A stretch of 64,000 nt of DNA from Halobacillus halophilus. GTDB taxonomy: Bacteria > Bacillota > Bacilli > Bacillales > Halobacillaceae. Positions 18,150-27,461 of the stretch are shown piece after piece (positions within the stretch are counted from its first letter, which is position 1; each line of letters begins with the position of its first letter). The notes below the pieces were generated by a model. That model had not been told where the DNA came from. It searched no databases and saw only the letters and a list, made by a program, of their open reading frames with translations. The translations under genes and the position numbers were made by a program. The DNA is taken from NCBI RefSeq assembly GCF_020171985.1, contig NZ_JAIVAL010000005.1:186001-250000 (forward strand), in the 5' to 3' direction.

Positions 18150-18200
18150 TTCAGCATAAAAAAAAGCGCTCCTGATTCAGGAGTGCTTTTTTATGCTGAA
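18150..18200. terminator. Long palindromic terminator between phnW and ftsE
   Basis: The hairpin core (GCGCTCCTG/CAGGAGTGC) is flanked by an A-run (8) and a T-run (6), and complementarity continues outward as TTCAGCAT/ATGCTGAA. It can terminate both converging transcripts. It begins 14 bases after the ftsE stop, so nothing can be co-transcribed downstream of ftsE. Confidence 0.9.
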
Positions 18201-18213
18201 TATAAAATTACGG

Positions 18214-18900
18214 TTATTCATCATATCCGTAATTGCCGCGCATTTCATCCCTTACGACCATACCATCCTCAATTGCAATGACACGGCGAGGGATGGTGTT
18301 CACGATTTCCCGGCTGTGGGTAGCCATCAAAACGGTGGTTCCTCCAGCATTTATTTCATCTAAAATGTGCATAATTTCCCAGGAGGTTTCAGGGTCCAGG
18401 TTTCCTGTGGGCTCATCTGCAATTAAAATCTTGGGACGATTAACAATTGCTCTCGCAATGGAAACTCGCTGTTGTTCGCCTCCGGACAGCTCATCAGGTA
18501 TAAAACGAGCTTTGTTTCTTAAGCGGACCTGATCCAATACTTCCATCACTCTCTGTTTGATGTTCTTTTTGGATTCCTCAATCACTTCCAGGGCAAAAGC
18601 CACATTTTCATAAACGGTTAAATTCGGGAGAAGCCTGAAATCCTGGTACACCACACCAATTTGACGGCGCAGCATGGGAACCTTCCGCTCTTTCATGGTG
18701 GAAGTATTCATATCAATAATATTAACACTTCCTCTGGAAGGCTTTTCTTCACGGTAAATCAATTTGGTGAACGTGGACTTACCAGCACCGCTTGAGCCGA
18801 CCACATAAACAAATTCACCTTGTTCAATTTGGACATCCAGACCATTCAGAGCCGTAACTCCATTTGGAAATGTTTTATATACACCTGTCATATCTATCAT
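18214..18900 (-). CDS. ftsE: Cell-division ATP-binding protein FtsE, without its partner FtsX
   Basis: FtsE is the cytoplasmic ATPase of the FtsEX complex, which in bacilli activates the peptidoglycan hydrolase CwlO. The 228-residue protein is complete: Walker A GSSGAGKS (35-42), signature LSGGEQQRVS, Walker B ILIADEPTGNLD and an H-loop (MATHSREIV). AAGGTGATC precedes the ATG. In nearly all bacilli ftsX follows ftsE directly and then ctpB. Here a terminator starts 14 bases after the ftsE stop, and the 2.6 kb up to ctpB holds phnW and phnX on the other strand. Confidence 0.93.
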   Translation of the reverse strand: MIDMTGVYKTFPNGVTALNGLDVQIEQGEFVYVVGSSGAGKSTFTKLIYREEKPSRGSVNIIDMNTSTMKERKVPMLRRQIGVVYQDFRLLPNLTVYENVAFALEVIEESKKNIKQRVMEVLDQVRLRNKARFIPDELSGGEQQRVSIARAIVNRPKILIADEPTGNLDPETSWEIMHILDEINAGGTTVLMATHSREIVNTIPRRVIAIEDGMVVRDEMRGNYGYDE

Positions 18901-19035
18901 ATGGCGATCACCTTAGTCTTTTTTTTTAGTGCTTCCTGTCGTCTCTTACAAACAACTTTATTATAACATTGAAACTCGATAATTTTAGACATAAAAATAT
19001 TACATTTCCTTTTCAGTTTATTCAATTGCCGTAAA

Positions 19036-19062
19036 ATAAAAAGCCCGGCGCTTAGCCGGACA
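19036..19062 (-). terminator. Terminator of cccB
   Basis: GTCCGGC and GCCGGGC form a 7-bp stem (one G-T pair) followed by TTTTTA on the minus strand, just past the cccB stop. Confidence 0.85.
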
Positions 19063-19076
19063 ATATAATCATTATG

Positions 19077-19475
19077 CTATTCCATTGTAGCAAGCCAATC
19101 TGCAACCGTTTGAGCATCCTCATCGGATACCTGACTTTGAGCTGGCATTTGGCCTTTACCATTTTTGATAATATCTACAATTTTAGCTGCATCGTATTTA
19201 GATCCAACTTCTGTTAGAGCTGGTCCAAAACCGCCGCCTAATTCACCACCATGACAGCTGGAGCAGTTGTTTTGATATACTCCCTCTGCACCTGCGGAGT
19301 CAGTTGCACCTTCTCCCCCACTGTCCTCAGCAGATTCTCCGGACTCGTCCTGCGAGCTTTGATCAGTCTGTTCTTCAGAAGTATTGTCCTCAGAAGCACC
19401 TTCGTCTCCGCCGCCACCGCAAGCACCAAGAACGAGTAACATAGCGAAGAATAATGAGAATAGTAGTTTTTTCAT
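19077..19475 (-). CDS. cccB: Membrane-anchored cytochrome c-551 lipoprotein
   Basis: This small c-type cytochrome carries electrons at the outer face of the membrane. The 132-residue precursor has a lipoprotein signal with lipobox LGAC (lipidated C19). A very acidic Ser/Glu/Asp-rich linker (about 23-64) is followed by a heme domain with CSSCH (C71, C74, H75) and the axial Met in GKGQMP (M110). The ATG at 19475 follows a GAGGGGGAAT site; the longer upstream frame lacks a binding site and a signal peptide. Its place near ftsE and a YitT gene matches the B. subtilis order. Confidence 0.93.
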   Translation of the reverse strand: MKKLLFSLFFAMLLVLGACGGGGDEGASEDNTSEEQTDQSSQDESGESAEDSGGEGATDSAGAEGVYQNNCSSCHGGELGGGFGPALTEVGSKYDAAKIVDIIKNGKGQMPAQSQVSDEDAQTVADWLATME

Positions 19476-19521
19476 TTCGATTCCCCCTCGAAAAATTAAG
19501 TATGGGAATATTATAACCTTC

Positions 19522-20397
19522 CTATCCCGATTTGAAACCCTCACCAAGTACTTCGGTGGCATTCATCGCTACAACGAACGCCCCAGGATCCACCACTTTT
19601 ACCGTTTGTGTCAATTTAGTGAATTCATTCTGCTGGACGACACACATAACGACACGACGTTCTTGATCCGTGTAACCACCTGCACCACTTAAAACCGTAA
19701 CACCACGATCTATTTCCTTAAAAATTGCCTGACGGACGTCATCCACTTGTTCTGTAATGATCATCACATTCTTCGAGGTGTTTAAGCCCACTTGCACAAA
19801 ATCAATCGTCCGGCTGGTCGCAAATAAACCAATCAATGCGTATAACCCTTCCTCCAGGGAAAACACAATGGCTGAGGTTAACACAATCATTCCGTCCAGT
19901 AATGCAACACTAATGCCCAATGGGAAATGAGTAAACTTATGCAGGACTTGTGCAGCAAGGTCGATTCCACCCGTAGAAGCTCGGCCTCGGAACACAATTC
20001 CAAGTCCTAGTCCTACTCCCATTCCGCCAAAAATTGCCCCGAGCAGCGGATCAGGGGTAGCAGGTTCTAAGTTACTTGTGATTAAAACAAATAATGGGAG
20101 TGTAATCGTGCCTACAAAAGATTTAATACCGAAATTCTTACCTAAAATAACTACTCCTATGATAAACAAGGGAATATTAAGTATCCATTGAACAATTCCC
20201 GGTTCCCATCCGAATACACCTTTAGTAATTGTACTAATACCTGCTACACCGCCAGATGCGATATTATTTGGTAATAGAAATACATTAAAAGCTAATGCCA
20301 CAAAAAAGGAACCTATAATTACAAAAGCAAACTCCATCGTATGCCGTAAAACCGGCGGCATCGGCTCTCTTCTATACTTTTTCGCCATCATCATCAT
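19522..20397 (-). CDS. YitT-family membrane protein (DUF161/DUF2179), YvjA-like
   Basis: The protein has five to six membrane segments in the first 200 residues, with the family motif NNIASGGVAGI. A soluble C-terminal DUF2179 domain begins around RTIDFVQVGLNTSK and contains VLSGAGGYT. The family's molecular function is not established. The chosen start is the first of four consecutive ATG codons (20395-20397) behind GGGGGAAAAGG; an in-frame TTG at 20430 is less likely. It is the YvjA equivalent by position upstream of cccB. Confidence 0.85.
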   Translation of the reverse strand: MMMMAKKYRREPMPPVLRHTMEFAFVIIGSFFVALAFNVFLLPNNIASGGVAGISTITKGVFGWEPGIVQWILNIPLFIIGVVILGKNFGIKSFVGTITLPLFVLITSNLEPATPDPLLGAIFGGMGVGLGLGIVFRGRASTGGIDLAAQVLHKFTHFPLGISVALLDGMIVLTSAIVFSLEEGLYALIGLFATSRTIDFVQVGLNTSKNVMIITEQVDDVRQAIFKEIDRGVTVLSGAGGYTDQERRVVMCVVQQNEFTKLTQTVKVVDPGAFVVAMNATEVLGEGFKSG

Positions 20398-20572
20398 AAT
20401 CCTTTTCCCCCTGCGTAATACCTGTTTCAATTCTATTGATTTTTTTTATTTAAAAAGCAGCACCTGAATCCCTTAATGTATAGCAAACCTTATGGAGTAT
20501 ATCACTGCCTTAACTTACTGTAAATGAGACTGAAATAACGTATTAATGCGGTAAAGAAGAAAGGATGATCCC

Positions 20573-20607
20573 ATAAAGAAAGCGCGGGGCCTGGCGGCTC
20601 CCGCGCG
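20573..20607 (-). terminator. Terminator of gtaB
   Basis: GCGCGGG and CCCGCGC form a strong GC stem with the tail TTTCTTTAT on the minus strand, 6-12 bases beyond the gtaB stop. Confidence 0.75.
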
Positions 20608-20612
20608 TCTCA

Positions 20613-21494
20613 TTATCCGTGAAAGGACTTCTGCTGTTTAACGATATTTTCGACCAATTCGTAAACGTCATCACGCATGTCTTCACGTTCCATTGCTACA
20701 GCAAGAGTCGTTTTAATAAACCCAAGCTGATCGCCAACGTCGTAACGATCGCCTTTAAATTCATAACCATACACGGGCTGTTCCATATTAAGACGTTCGA
20801 TGGCATCGGTCAGTTGAATCTCCCCGCCTGCTCCTATATCCTGTGTCTCAAGCATGTCCATAATCTCTGGAGTAAATACATAACGTCCGATAATAGCAAG
20901 ATCAGAAGGGGCTTCTTCGATGGAAGGCTTCTCCACAAAGTGCTCCACCTGGTAGCGGCGGCCCTCCTGGTTCTTGGGAGCAATGATTCCATATCGATTC
21001 GTCTCATCGTGCGGTACTTTTTTTACGCCAATAACAGAAGAATGGGTTTCTTCAAACTGATCCATCAATTGTTTTAAGCAAGGTTCATCCGAGCGGACGA
21101 TATCGTCTCCAAGAAGAACGGCAAAAGGGTCATCACCTATAAACTTACGCGCACACCAGATGGCATGTCCGAGTCCCTTAGGTTCTTTTTGACGAATATA
21201 ATGAATATCCACATGTGCAGACTGTTTTACCTTTTCAAGCAGGTCAATCTTCCCTTTTTTATATAAGTTTTCTTCAAGCTCAAATGCATGATCAAAGTGG
21301 TCCTCAATAGCTCGTTTGCCTTTCCCTGTAACGATGATAATATCTTCAATACCTGACTCGATCGCTTCTTCCACAATATACTGAATTGTCGGCTTATCTA
21401 CAACAGGAAGCATTTCTTTAGGCATGGCTTTCGTCGCGGGCAGGAACCTTGTTCCAAGTCCCGCTGCAGGAATAATCGCTTTTTTCACTTTCAC
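20613..21494 (-). CDS. gtaB: UTP--glucose-1-phosphate uridylyltransferase
   Basis: GtaB makes UDP-glucose for teichoic-acid glucosylation, glycolipid anchors and exopolysaccharides. The 293-residue protein shows the nucleotide-binding loop [19 protein letters not shown], the LLGDDIV metal site and the VEKP motif typical of bacterial GalU/GtaB. It appears monocistronic, with its own terminator. It lies between the YitT gene and prfB, which is not its B. subtilis position. Function fits the other envelope genes here (tagO, LCP proteins, LTA-synthase family). Confidence 0.95.
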   Translation of the reverse strand: MKVKKAIIPAAGLGTRFLPATKAMPKEMLPVVDKPTIQYIVEEAIESGIEDIIIVTGKGKRAIEDHFDHAFELEENLYKKGKIDLLEKVKQSAHVDIHYIRQKEPKGLGHAIWCARKFIGDDPFAVLLGDDIVRSDEPCLKQLMDQFEETHSSVIGVKKVPHDETNRYGIIAPKNQEGRRYQVEHFVEKPSIEEAPSDLAIIGRYVFTPEIMDMLETQDIGAGGEIQLTDAIERLNMEQPVYGYEFKGDRYDVGDQLGFIKTTLAVAMEREDMRDDVYELVENIVKQQKSFHG

Positions 21495-21588
21495 TGTTTG
21501 GTCACCGCCTTATTAATTGTGTTCACTACCTTCATCATAGCAAACATTCATATAAAAAGGTAGTTCGCCCCGGCTACTCTTCTGTCTG

Positions 21589-21619
21589 AAAAAAAAGAGC
21601 CTTTTAAATAGGCTCCTTT
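21589..21619 (-). terminator. Terminator of prfB
   Basis: GAGCCT and AGGCTC pair around an A/T loop, and eight T follow on the minus strand directly past the prfB stop. Confidence 0.85.
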
Positions 21620-21620
21620 C

Positions 21621-22728
21621 TTAAGACGCATCCATTTTGGATCGTAAGAACGAGTTAATGAATTTATCAAGATCGCCGTCCATGACCCCCTGGGTATTTC
21701 CAACATCCACATTTGTTCTATGATCTTTGACCATGGAATAAGGATGAAAAACATACGAACGAATCTGGCTTCCCCAGCCGATTTCCTTCTGTTCTCCACG
21801 GATCTCATCCAGTTCCTGCTGTTGACGTTCGATTTCGAGCTGATAGAGTTTGGCTTTCAGCATTTTCATAGCTTGTTCACGGTTTTTAATCTGGGAACGT
21901 TCAGACTGACAAGTAACGACCGTATTTGTCGGCTGGTGCGTAATTCTTACAGCGGAGTCCGTTGTATTTACGTGCTGGCCTCCTGCACCACTGGAACGGT
22001 AGGTGTCAATCTTCAAATCTTCTGTATTAATGTCAATATCAATTTCATCATTGAATTCCGGCATCACTTCGCAGGAAGCAAAAGATGTATGGCGGCGTCC
22101 GGATGAGTCAAACGGGGAAATGCGCACGAGTCGGTGTACCCCTTTTTCGGCTTTTAAATAACCGTAAGCATTGTGACCTTTGATCAGCAAGGTTACACTT
22201 TTCACTCCGGCTTCATCACCCGGAAGGTAATCCATAGTCTGTACAGAGAAACCTTTTCTCTCTGCCCAGCGAGTGTACATACGGAGCAGCATGCTCGCCC
22301 AATCCTGGGATTCCGTTCCACCTGCGCCTGGATGGAGTTCAAGAATCGCATTATTTTTATCATAGGGTTCGCTTAAAAGAATGTTCAGTTCAAACTGATC
22401 AAGGTCTCTTTTTAATTGCTGGACCTGCTCAACTAAATCTTCCCGTAGGTCGTCATCATCTTCTTCTTTGACAAGTTCATAGGACACTTCAAGGTTTTCA
22501 TGAGTTTCCTCGTGTTCTTCGAGGGTATGAACAAGATTTTTTAATCCATTTACTTCATCAATAACTTTCTGGGCCGTTTTTTGATCATCCCAAAAACCCG
22601 GCTCAGTCATTTCTTCTTCTAATTCAGCAATGCGGGTTTTTCTTTGATCAATGTCAAAGAGACCCCCTGAAGTCAGCTAGTCGTTCAGCTGTATTGTTTA
22701 ACTCATGGCGTACGTCTGCCATATCCAT
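21621..22728 (-). CDS. prfB: Peptide chain release factor 2, expressed by programmed +1 frameshift
   Basis: RF2 releases peptides at UGA and UAA. The zero frame starts at ATG 22728 (AGGAG 8 bases upstream) and hits an in-frame TGA at 22654-22656 after 24 codons. A +1 shift on CTT_TGA_C joins it to the long frame ending at 21621, giving about 368 residues, the normal RF2 length. The catalytic GGQ is in [11 protein letters not shown], and the junction region DFRGSL-D matches B. subtilis RF2. The ATG further down at 22610 would lose the N-terminal domain. It lies after secA with a weak hairpin between; in B. subtilis secA and prfB are co-transcribed. Confidence 0.96.
22653..22668 (-). promoter_or_regulatory. 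prfB programmed frameshift site
   Basis: On the minus strand AGGGGG (an internal Shine-Dalgarno, 22663-22668) is followed 3 nt later by the slippery CTT-TGA-C (22653-22659). This is the classical RF2 autoregulatory signal: low RF2 slows termination at UGA and favours the +1 slip. Confidence 0.95.
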
Positions 22729-22796
22729 AATAATCACTCCTATAAATATCTACGTGCTTACGATCATGTTTACTTCTGCCTGGTCCTTAGACAAGG

Positions 22797-22822
22797 GAAG
22801 ACACTCTCTTAATGAGAGTGCC
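22797..22822 (-). terminator. Weak hairpin after secA
   Basis: CACTCTC and GAGAGTG pair around a 5-nt loop in the secA-prfB gap. The T-run is poor, so read-through into prfB is likely. Confidence 0.45.
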
Positions 22823-22829
22823 TTACTCC

Positions 22830-25346
22830 TTATTTTCCGTGGCAGTTCTTATATTTTTTACCGCTTCCGCAAGGACATGGATCATTTCGACCTACATTGT
22901 CTGCTTTCACATACGGCGTGCGCTTTTTGCTCTCTTTGCTTTCTTCTCCATCGCTGGAAACAGCTTTTGCTCCCTCTGCTACTTCCTGACGCTGCAGGTT
23001 GTTACGGATCTGAGCTTTCATCACGTAACGGGAAACTTCTTCATCAATTTTTCCAACCATTGTTTCAAACATGCCGAAACCTTCAAACTGATATTCACGA
23101 AGGGGGTCATTTTGTCCATATGCGCGAAGGTGAATCCCCTGGCGAAGCTGATCCATTTGATCAATGTGATCCATCCACTTCTGATCGACAGTGCGTAGAA
23201 GAATAACTTTTTCAAATTCACGCATTTGCTCTTCAGTCAACTCTTCTTCCTTTTCATCGTAACGCACTTTAACTTTTTCAAGTATCAGTTCTTTCATTTC
23301 TTCAGGGTCTTTGCCTTTCAAATCTTTCACAGTAACGTCGCCTTCTTCTAGAAGATTGGCACGCATGTATTCAACAATTGATTCAAGTTCCCAATTCTCA
23401 TCTTCTTCCTCGCTGGTATGAGCTTGTACATTCTGCTCCACCGTACGTTCAATCATTTGTTCTATAATTGAACGAAGATTTTCCGAGGTAAGCACATCAT
23501 AACGCTGCTTATAAATAACTTCACGCTGCTGGCGAAGTACATCGTCATAGGACAGGATTGTTTTACGAGCATCAAAGTTGTTACCCTCAACACGCTTTTG
23601 CGCTGATTCTACTGCGCGGGAAATCATTTTACTTTCAATAGGCTGCGAATCATCCATACCCAGACGGTCCATCATACTGCGGATATTATCAGAGGCGAAC
23701 CTGCGCATCAATTCGTCATCCGTAGCAAGGTAAAACTGAGACATCCCTGGATCTCCTTGACGACCGGAACGACCTCGCAGCTGATTGTCGATTCGGCGGG
23801 ATTCGTGACGTTCCGTACCGATGACGGCCAGCCCACCTGCTTCGACCACTCCATCTCCAAGTTTAATGTCAGTACCACGACCAGCCATATTGGTGGCGAT
23901 CGTTACAGCACCTCTTTGACCAGCATTCTCGATAATTTCTGCTTCACGAAAGTGGTTTTTGGCGTTCAGGACATTGTGCGGAACCCCAGCTTTTTTCAAA
24001 TACCGGGAAATGATTTCCGAGGTCTCAACGGCTACCGTACCAACCAGGACCGGCTGTCCTTTTTCATGTCGTTCTTTAATATCTTCAACAACCGCTTTAA
24101 ACTTCCCGTCAGAAGTTTTATAAACCAGGTCTGCTTTATCATCACGGATGATTTCACGGTTTGTCGGAATTACAATTACGCGCATATTGTAAATATTCAG
24201 GAATTCTTCTTCTTCTGTCTTTGCTGTACCTGTCATTCCGGAAAGCTTCTCGTACATACGGAATAAGTTTTGGAACGTGATAGATGCAAGTGTCATGCTT
24301 TCATTTTGAATCTCAAGGCCCTCTTTAGCCTCAATCGCCTGATGCAGACCGTCACTATAACGGCGTCCTTTCATAAGACGTCCAGTGAATTGGTCAACAA
24401 TAACTACTTCTCCCTCATCCACTACATAATCCGTGTCACGGTGCATAGAGGTATGAGCTTTTAGAGCCTGGTTAATATGATGAATCAGCGAGACATTCGA
24501 AAGATCAAATAAATTTTCGATCTTGAAAAAGCGCTCGGCTTTGTTGATTCCTTCTTCTGTAAGCTGTACGTTTTTGGTTTTCTCATCATAGGTGAAGTCC
24601 TCTTCCTGCTCCAGTAAACGCACAAAAGAGTTGGCAGATTGGTATAGATCCGCTGACTTCGATGCCGTTCCTGAAATAATCAAGGGAGTACGTGCTTCAT
24701 CAATAAGAATCGAGTCTACTTCATCAATAATGGCAAAATGAAGCGGACGCTGTACCATCTGCTCTTTATACAGCACCATGTTGTCACGTAGATAATCAAA
24801 ACCGAACTCATTGTTCGTCCCATAAGTAATATCTGCGAGGTAAGCTTCACGCTTTTCATCTTTGGACATCCCATTCAAATTCAATCCTACGGTCAAACCT
24901 AAGAAATGGAAAAGTTCTCCCATCTCTTTAGCATCACGGCTCGCAAGGTAATCGTTGACCGTAATGATGTGAACGCCTTTTCCTGTAAGAGCGTTTAAAT
25001 AAGCAGGCATGGTAGAAGCAAGCGTTTTACCTTCACCTGTTTTCATTTCGGCTATATTACCTTCATGCAGCGCGATCGCACCGTCGAGTTGTACTTTAAA
25101 TGGACGCATGCCAAGCACACGTTTGGAACCTTCACGAACGACGGCGAAGGCTTCTACTAATAAATCATCTAGTTTTTCACCATTTTGATATCTTTCCTTA
25201 AATTCATCTGTTTTCTGACGCAATTCATCGTCAGAAAGCTTTTCATATTCATTTTCTAAAGCGTCGATATCCTCAGCGGTTTTATCGAGACGCTTCAATT
25301 GACGTGAGTTACCATCGCCAAATATTTTCTTTAAAGTTCCTAGCAT
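22830..25346 (-). CDS. secA: Preprotein translocase ATPase SecA
   Basis: SecA drives Sec-dependent secretion at the membrane. The 838-residue protein is full length. Walker A MKTGEGKT is at 101-108, the DEAD-box equivalent in [14 protein letters not shown], then [15 protein letters not shown] in the second nucleotide-binding fold. The C-terminal zinc-binding tail has [14 protein letters not shown], which binds SecB or ribosomes in relatives. It precedes prfB, as in B. subtilis. Confidence 0.97.
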   Translation of the reverse strand: MLGTLKKIFGDGNSRQLKRLDKTAEDIDALENEYEKLSDDELRQKTDEFKERYQNGEKLDDLLVEAFAVVREGSKRVLGMRPFKVQLDGAIALHEGNIAEMKTGEGKTLASTMPAYLNALTGKGVHIITVNDYLASRDAKEMGELFHFLGLTVGLNLNGMSKDEKREAYLADITYGTNNEFGFDYLRDNMVLYKEQMVQRPLHFAIIDEVDSILIDEARTPLIISGTASKSADLYQSANSFVRLLEQEEDFTYDEKTKNVQLTEEGINKAERFFKIENLFDLSNVSLIHHINQALKAHTSMHRDTDYVVDEGEVVIVDQFTGRLMKGRRYSDGLHQAIEAKEGLEIQNESMTLASITFQNLFRMYEKLSGMTGTAKTEEEEFLNIYNMRVIVIPTNREIIRDDKADLVYKTSDGKFKAVVEDIKERHEKGQPVLVGTVAVETSEIISRYLKKAGVPHNVLNAKNHFREAEIIENAGQRGAVTIATNMAGRGTDIKLGDGVVEAGGLAVIGTERHESRRIDNQLRGRSGRQGDPGMSQFYLATDDELMRRFASDNIRSMMDRLGMDDSQPIESKMISRAVESAQKRVEGNNFDARKTILSYDDVLRQQREVIYKQRYDVLTSENLRSIIEQMIERTVEQNVQAHTSEEEDENWELESIVEYMRANLLEEGDVTVKDLKGKDPEEMKELILEKVKVRYDEKEEELTEEQMREFEKVILLRTVDQKWMDHIDQMDQLRQGIHLRAYGQNDPLREYQFEGFGMFETMVGKIDEEVSRYVMKAQIRNNLQRQEVAEGAKAVSSDGEESKESKKRTPYVKADNVGRNDPCPCGSGKKYKNCHGK

Positions 25347-25503
25347 TGCAACCGCTCCTCTATTGGTTTCGAATCTTCGGTTGGTTAGTTTAATCCATAT
25401 ATTATCATAACACTAAGAGAAGCTGACTGACAATAAAGTACATACCCATGATGAACGTTTTGTGACGGGCTTGAGGGCCTTTAAGATGAAGCAGCTTAAA
25501 CTA

Positions 25504-25698
25504 TTAGGACGAAGCCGTAAAGGGCGACCGGTGTTCCCGTATAATCTGATGTTCGGCACCAAGCTGTCGCTGATAAAGTTCATGAACCCGCCGGTTAGTT
25601 GCACCAATAATATCTACTAGCTGAGCAATCGTTTCTTCTTGTTGCCTCAGACGCTGATATAAAAAATCACAATCATGACATGAATCAGTAGCTTTCAT
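25504..25698 (-). CDS. Small conserved-position protein between hpf and secA, unknown function
   Basis: The 64-residue protein starts at ATG 25698 behind a near-perfect site (AGGAGG, 7 bases). An N-terminal CHDC motif could bind metal, followed by a helical, probably coiled-coil Gln/Glu-rich stretch (YQRLRQQEETIAQLVDIIG). B. subtilis also has a small gene (yvzG) near this spot, but I cannot confirm homology from sequence alone. The strong binding site and position support a real gene; an overlapping frame at 25413-25607 does not have these. Confidence 0.6.
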   Translation of the reverse strand: MKATDSCHDCDFLYQRLRQQEETIAQLVDIIGATNRRVHELYQRQLGAEHQIIREHRSPFTASS

Positions 25699-25876
25699 TC
25701 ATTTTCCTCCTGAAGGTTGAGTTCATAGTTCTTTTATATCATGAAGAGTTAGAGAGAGCGAATGCTCAAATTTAAAATTTCAGAGCTGTCTATAGAAGAT
25801 AAATCGGGATTTATGTAGAAAAAAACGTATAAATAGGCACGAATTCTGCTTAAAGATATATTTACCATTCATTTAA

Positions 25877-25905
25877 AAAGCCCCCCTGCTGGACAGGGGA
25901 GCTTT
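25877..25905 (-). terminator. Terminator of hpf
   Basis: AAGCTCCCCTG pairs with CAGGGGGGCTT and a T-run follows on the minus strand, 12 bases beyond the hpf stop. Confidence 0.9.
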
Positions 25906-25916
25906 GTCAATTAATC

Positions 25917-26480
25917 TCAAGTTTCGATAAGGCCATAACGTCCGTCACGGCGTTTATATACAATGTTTGTCTCATCTGTATTCGCATTTGTAAAAACATA
26001 GAAATTATGTCCCAGCATGTCCATTTGCAAGGCAGCTTCTTCACTGTCCATTGGTTTCAGGTCAAAACGTTTTGTTTTTACAATTTGAATATCAAAATCG
26101 CTGCTTTCTTCTTCTTTCAGTTGCTCTTGCTGAGCTTCCCGTTCCAGTTCGGCAAATACATGTTTAGGAGCACCTTCCTGGCGGAACTTACGGTTTACCT
26201 TCGTTTTATGCTTACGAATTTGACGTTCCAATTTATCAACCACAAGGTCGATGGCAGCATATAAATCTGTATTGTGTTCCTCCGCACGAAGAAGCAGGTT
26301 CTTCATTGGGATTGTGACCTCGATTGTCTGCTCATCATTATAGACACTTAAGTTTACGTGAACCTCAGAAGATGGTGGATTATCAAAGTAGCGCTCCAGT
26401 TTGCCCACCTTTTTCTCCACATAATCCTTAATAGAATCTGTCACTTCTAGGTTCTCACCACGAATGGTATATTGTAGCAT
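25917..26480 (-). CDS. hpf: Ribosome hibernation promoting factor, long form
   Basis: Long HPF binds the 30S decoding region and dimerises ribosomes into inactive 100S particles in stationary phase. The 187-residue protein has the N-terminal S30AE fold (MLQYTIRGENLEVT) and the C-terminal dimerisation domain (FDLKPMDSEEAALQMDMLGHNFYVFTN). ATG 26480 follows GGAGGACACTTCTT. The upstream in-frame start at 26525 lies within or upstream of the promoter -10 region and so is excluded. Overlapping SigB- and SigH-type promoters match the known stress and stationary-phase control of B. subtilis yvyD/hpf. Confidence 0.96.
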   Translation of the reverse strand: MLQYTIRGENLEVTDSIKDYVEKKVGKLERYFDNPPSSEVHVNLSVYNDEQTIEVTIPMKNLLLRAEEHNTDLYAAIDLVVDKLERQIRKHKTKVNRKFRQEGAPKHVFAELEREAQQEQLKEEESSDFDIQIVKTKRFDLKPMDSEEAALQMDMLGHNFYVFTNANTDETNIVYKRRDGRYGLIET

Positions 26481-26513
26481 AAGAAGTGTCCTCCTTTCAT
26501 CCTTATGTGATAT

Positions 26514-26549
26514 ATATTCTATCATACCCTGACCCTTTCCTGCATAAAC
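26514..26549 (-). promoter_or_regulatory. Overlapping SigB- and SigH-type promoters of hpf
   Basis: On the minus strand GTTTAT (26544-26549), 14 bp, GGGTAT (26524-26529) fits SigB. GCAGGAAAG (26535-26543), 12 bp, ATAGAATAT (26514-26522) fits the SigH consensus RnAGGAwww-N11-12-RnnGAATww at all but one defined position. The two are interleaved and would start transcription within about 10 bases of each other. Confidence 0.75.
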
Positions 26550-26711
26550 TATCTAAAAATTTTGTCAAATTTGTGTCGGTAATTGTTGGAAAAGCTGACA
26601 AACCGGGCTAAATGTGGGTTTCAGGACGAAGATTGGCCGGGCTTGCCGACACCAGGACACCTAGCGCTGATAAATCACAAGAGCAAACATATCCTCATAA
26701 AGGGGGTGTCC

Positions 26712-27095
26712 TTAATGCACAATATATGGTTTCACATAGGATTGCATTTGGCTTCTCCAGCTCTCATAGGCCGGTACTACCTTTTCTACAAGTAACTGCC
26801 GTTTGTCCTCATTCGTTTCAAGCTCAAACCATTGCTGCAAATGCTTTACGACATCATGGAAATCTCCGATTAATGTAATCAAATTAATATCTTCATTAAA
26901 AAGCGCAACCATTTGTTCGTGACTTGTACTTGCCTTATCCAGGGCGAGCAGCACATCTTGAAACACTTGCTGCACTTCTGCCGGTGCTTCTTCTTTAATG
27001 TTCTTTTCTAAGTATTCCAATGCTTCGCTGATCGTATTTAATAATTGATCATATTCAAATAATAATTGATGCTGTTCGACGGTTAGTTCTGACAA
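26712..27095 (-). CDS. Uncharacterised helical protein between fliT and hpf
   Basis: A 127-residue acidic, Leu/Glu/Gln-rich protein predicted to be mostly helical, with no signal peptide or membrane segment. It follows fliT by 12 bases, so it is probably the last gene of the fliD-fliS-fliT operon. The best start is TTG 27095, with AGGTGA 5-6 bases upstream; GTG 27104 has no binding site. I do not recognise a family. Its size and helical nature resemble small flagellar chaperones, but that is only a guess from context. Confidence 0.6.
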   Translation of the reverse strand: MSELTVEQHQLLFEYDQLLNTISEALEYLEKNIKEEAPAEVQQVFQDVLLALDKASTSHEQMVALFNEDINLITLIGDFHDVVKHLQQWFELETNEDKRQLLVEKVVPAYESWRSQMQSYVKPYIVH

Positions 27096-27107
27096 AAAAA
27101 TCACCTG

Positions 27108-27461
27108 CTACTTTTTATGGTCTAAATACATTCCATCATAATTCGACACATTTTGATAGGGATTTGCGTATCTTTGTTTGGAAGACTTCTGCTTTTTCAT
27201 ATTACGCATATCTCGTTTTAGACCATTAAAAAGAAACTCAAGCTTCTGATTAATCTTAACATCCTTGTGTAGCACTTCAGCTATCATCTCCCGTTCAGCT
27301 TCGCTTTCAGGCTGAGGCAGCTTTAGGAGAAGAGCAGATCTTTCCGCTAGAATCCCTTCAACATACGCAACCATTTCAGCCCGATTTTTTTCTGTGACCG
27401 TCTGGTGAACTTTTTCCTCTAACTGTTGGGTGAGTTCATAAAACTGTTCCCATACGGTCAT
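27108..27461 (-). CDS. fliT: Flagellar protein FliT
   Basis: The 117-residue product is helical and ends with KQRYANPYQNVSNYDGMYLDHKK, a Tyr/Pro-rich tail like that of Bacillus FliT proteins. FliT-type proteins are export chaperones for the filament cap protein FliD. Its start codon overlaps the fliS stop by one base (TAATG), showing translational coupling. Confidence 0.75.
   Translation of the reverse strand: MTVWEQFYELTQQLEEKVHQTVTEKNRAEMVAYVEGILAERSALLLKLPQPESEAEREMIAEVLHKDVKINQKLEFLFNGLKRDMRNMKKQKSSKQRYANPYQNVSNYDGMYLDHKK

Noticed and set aside
22812-23198. Long plus-strand frames inside secA
   Set aside because: Antisense shadows of secA without ribosome sites or domains.
26583-26878. 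Plus-strand frames between hpf and the fliT-linked gene
   Set aside because: They run over the SigB/SigH promoter flank and antisense to a gene with a good start; composition is not protein-like. An inverted repeat (AGGACACC at 26654, GGTGTCCT at 26705) has no T-run and a long loop, so it was not called a terminator.
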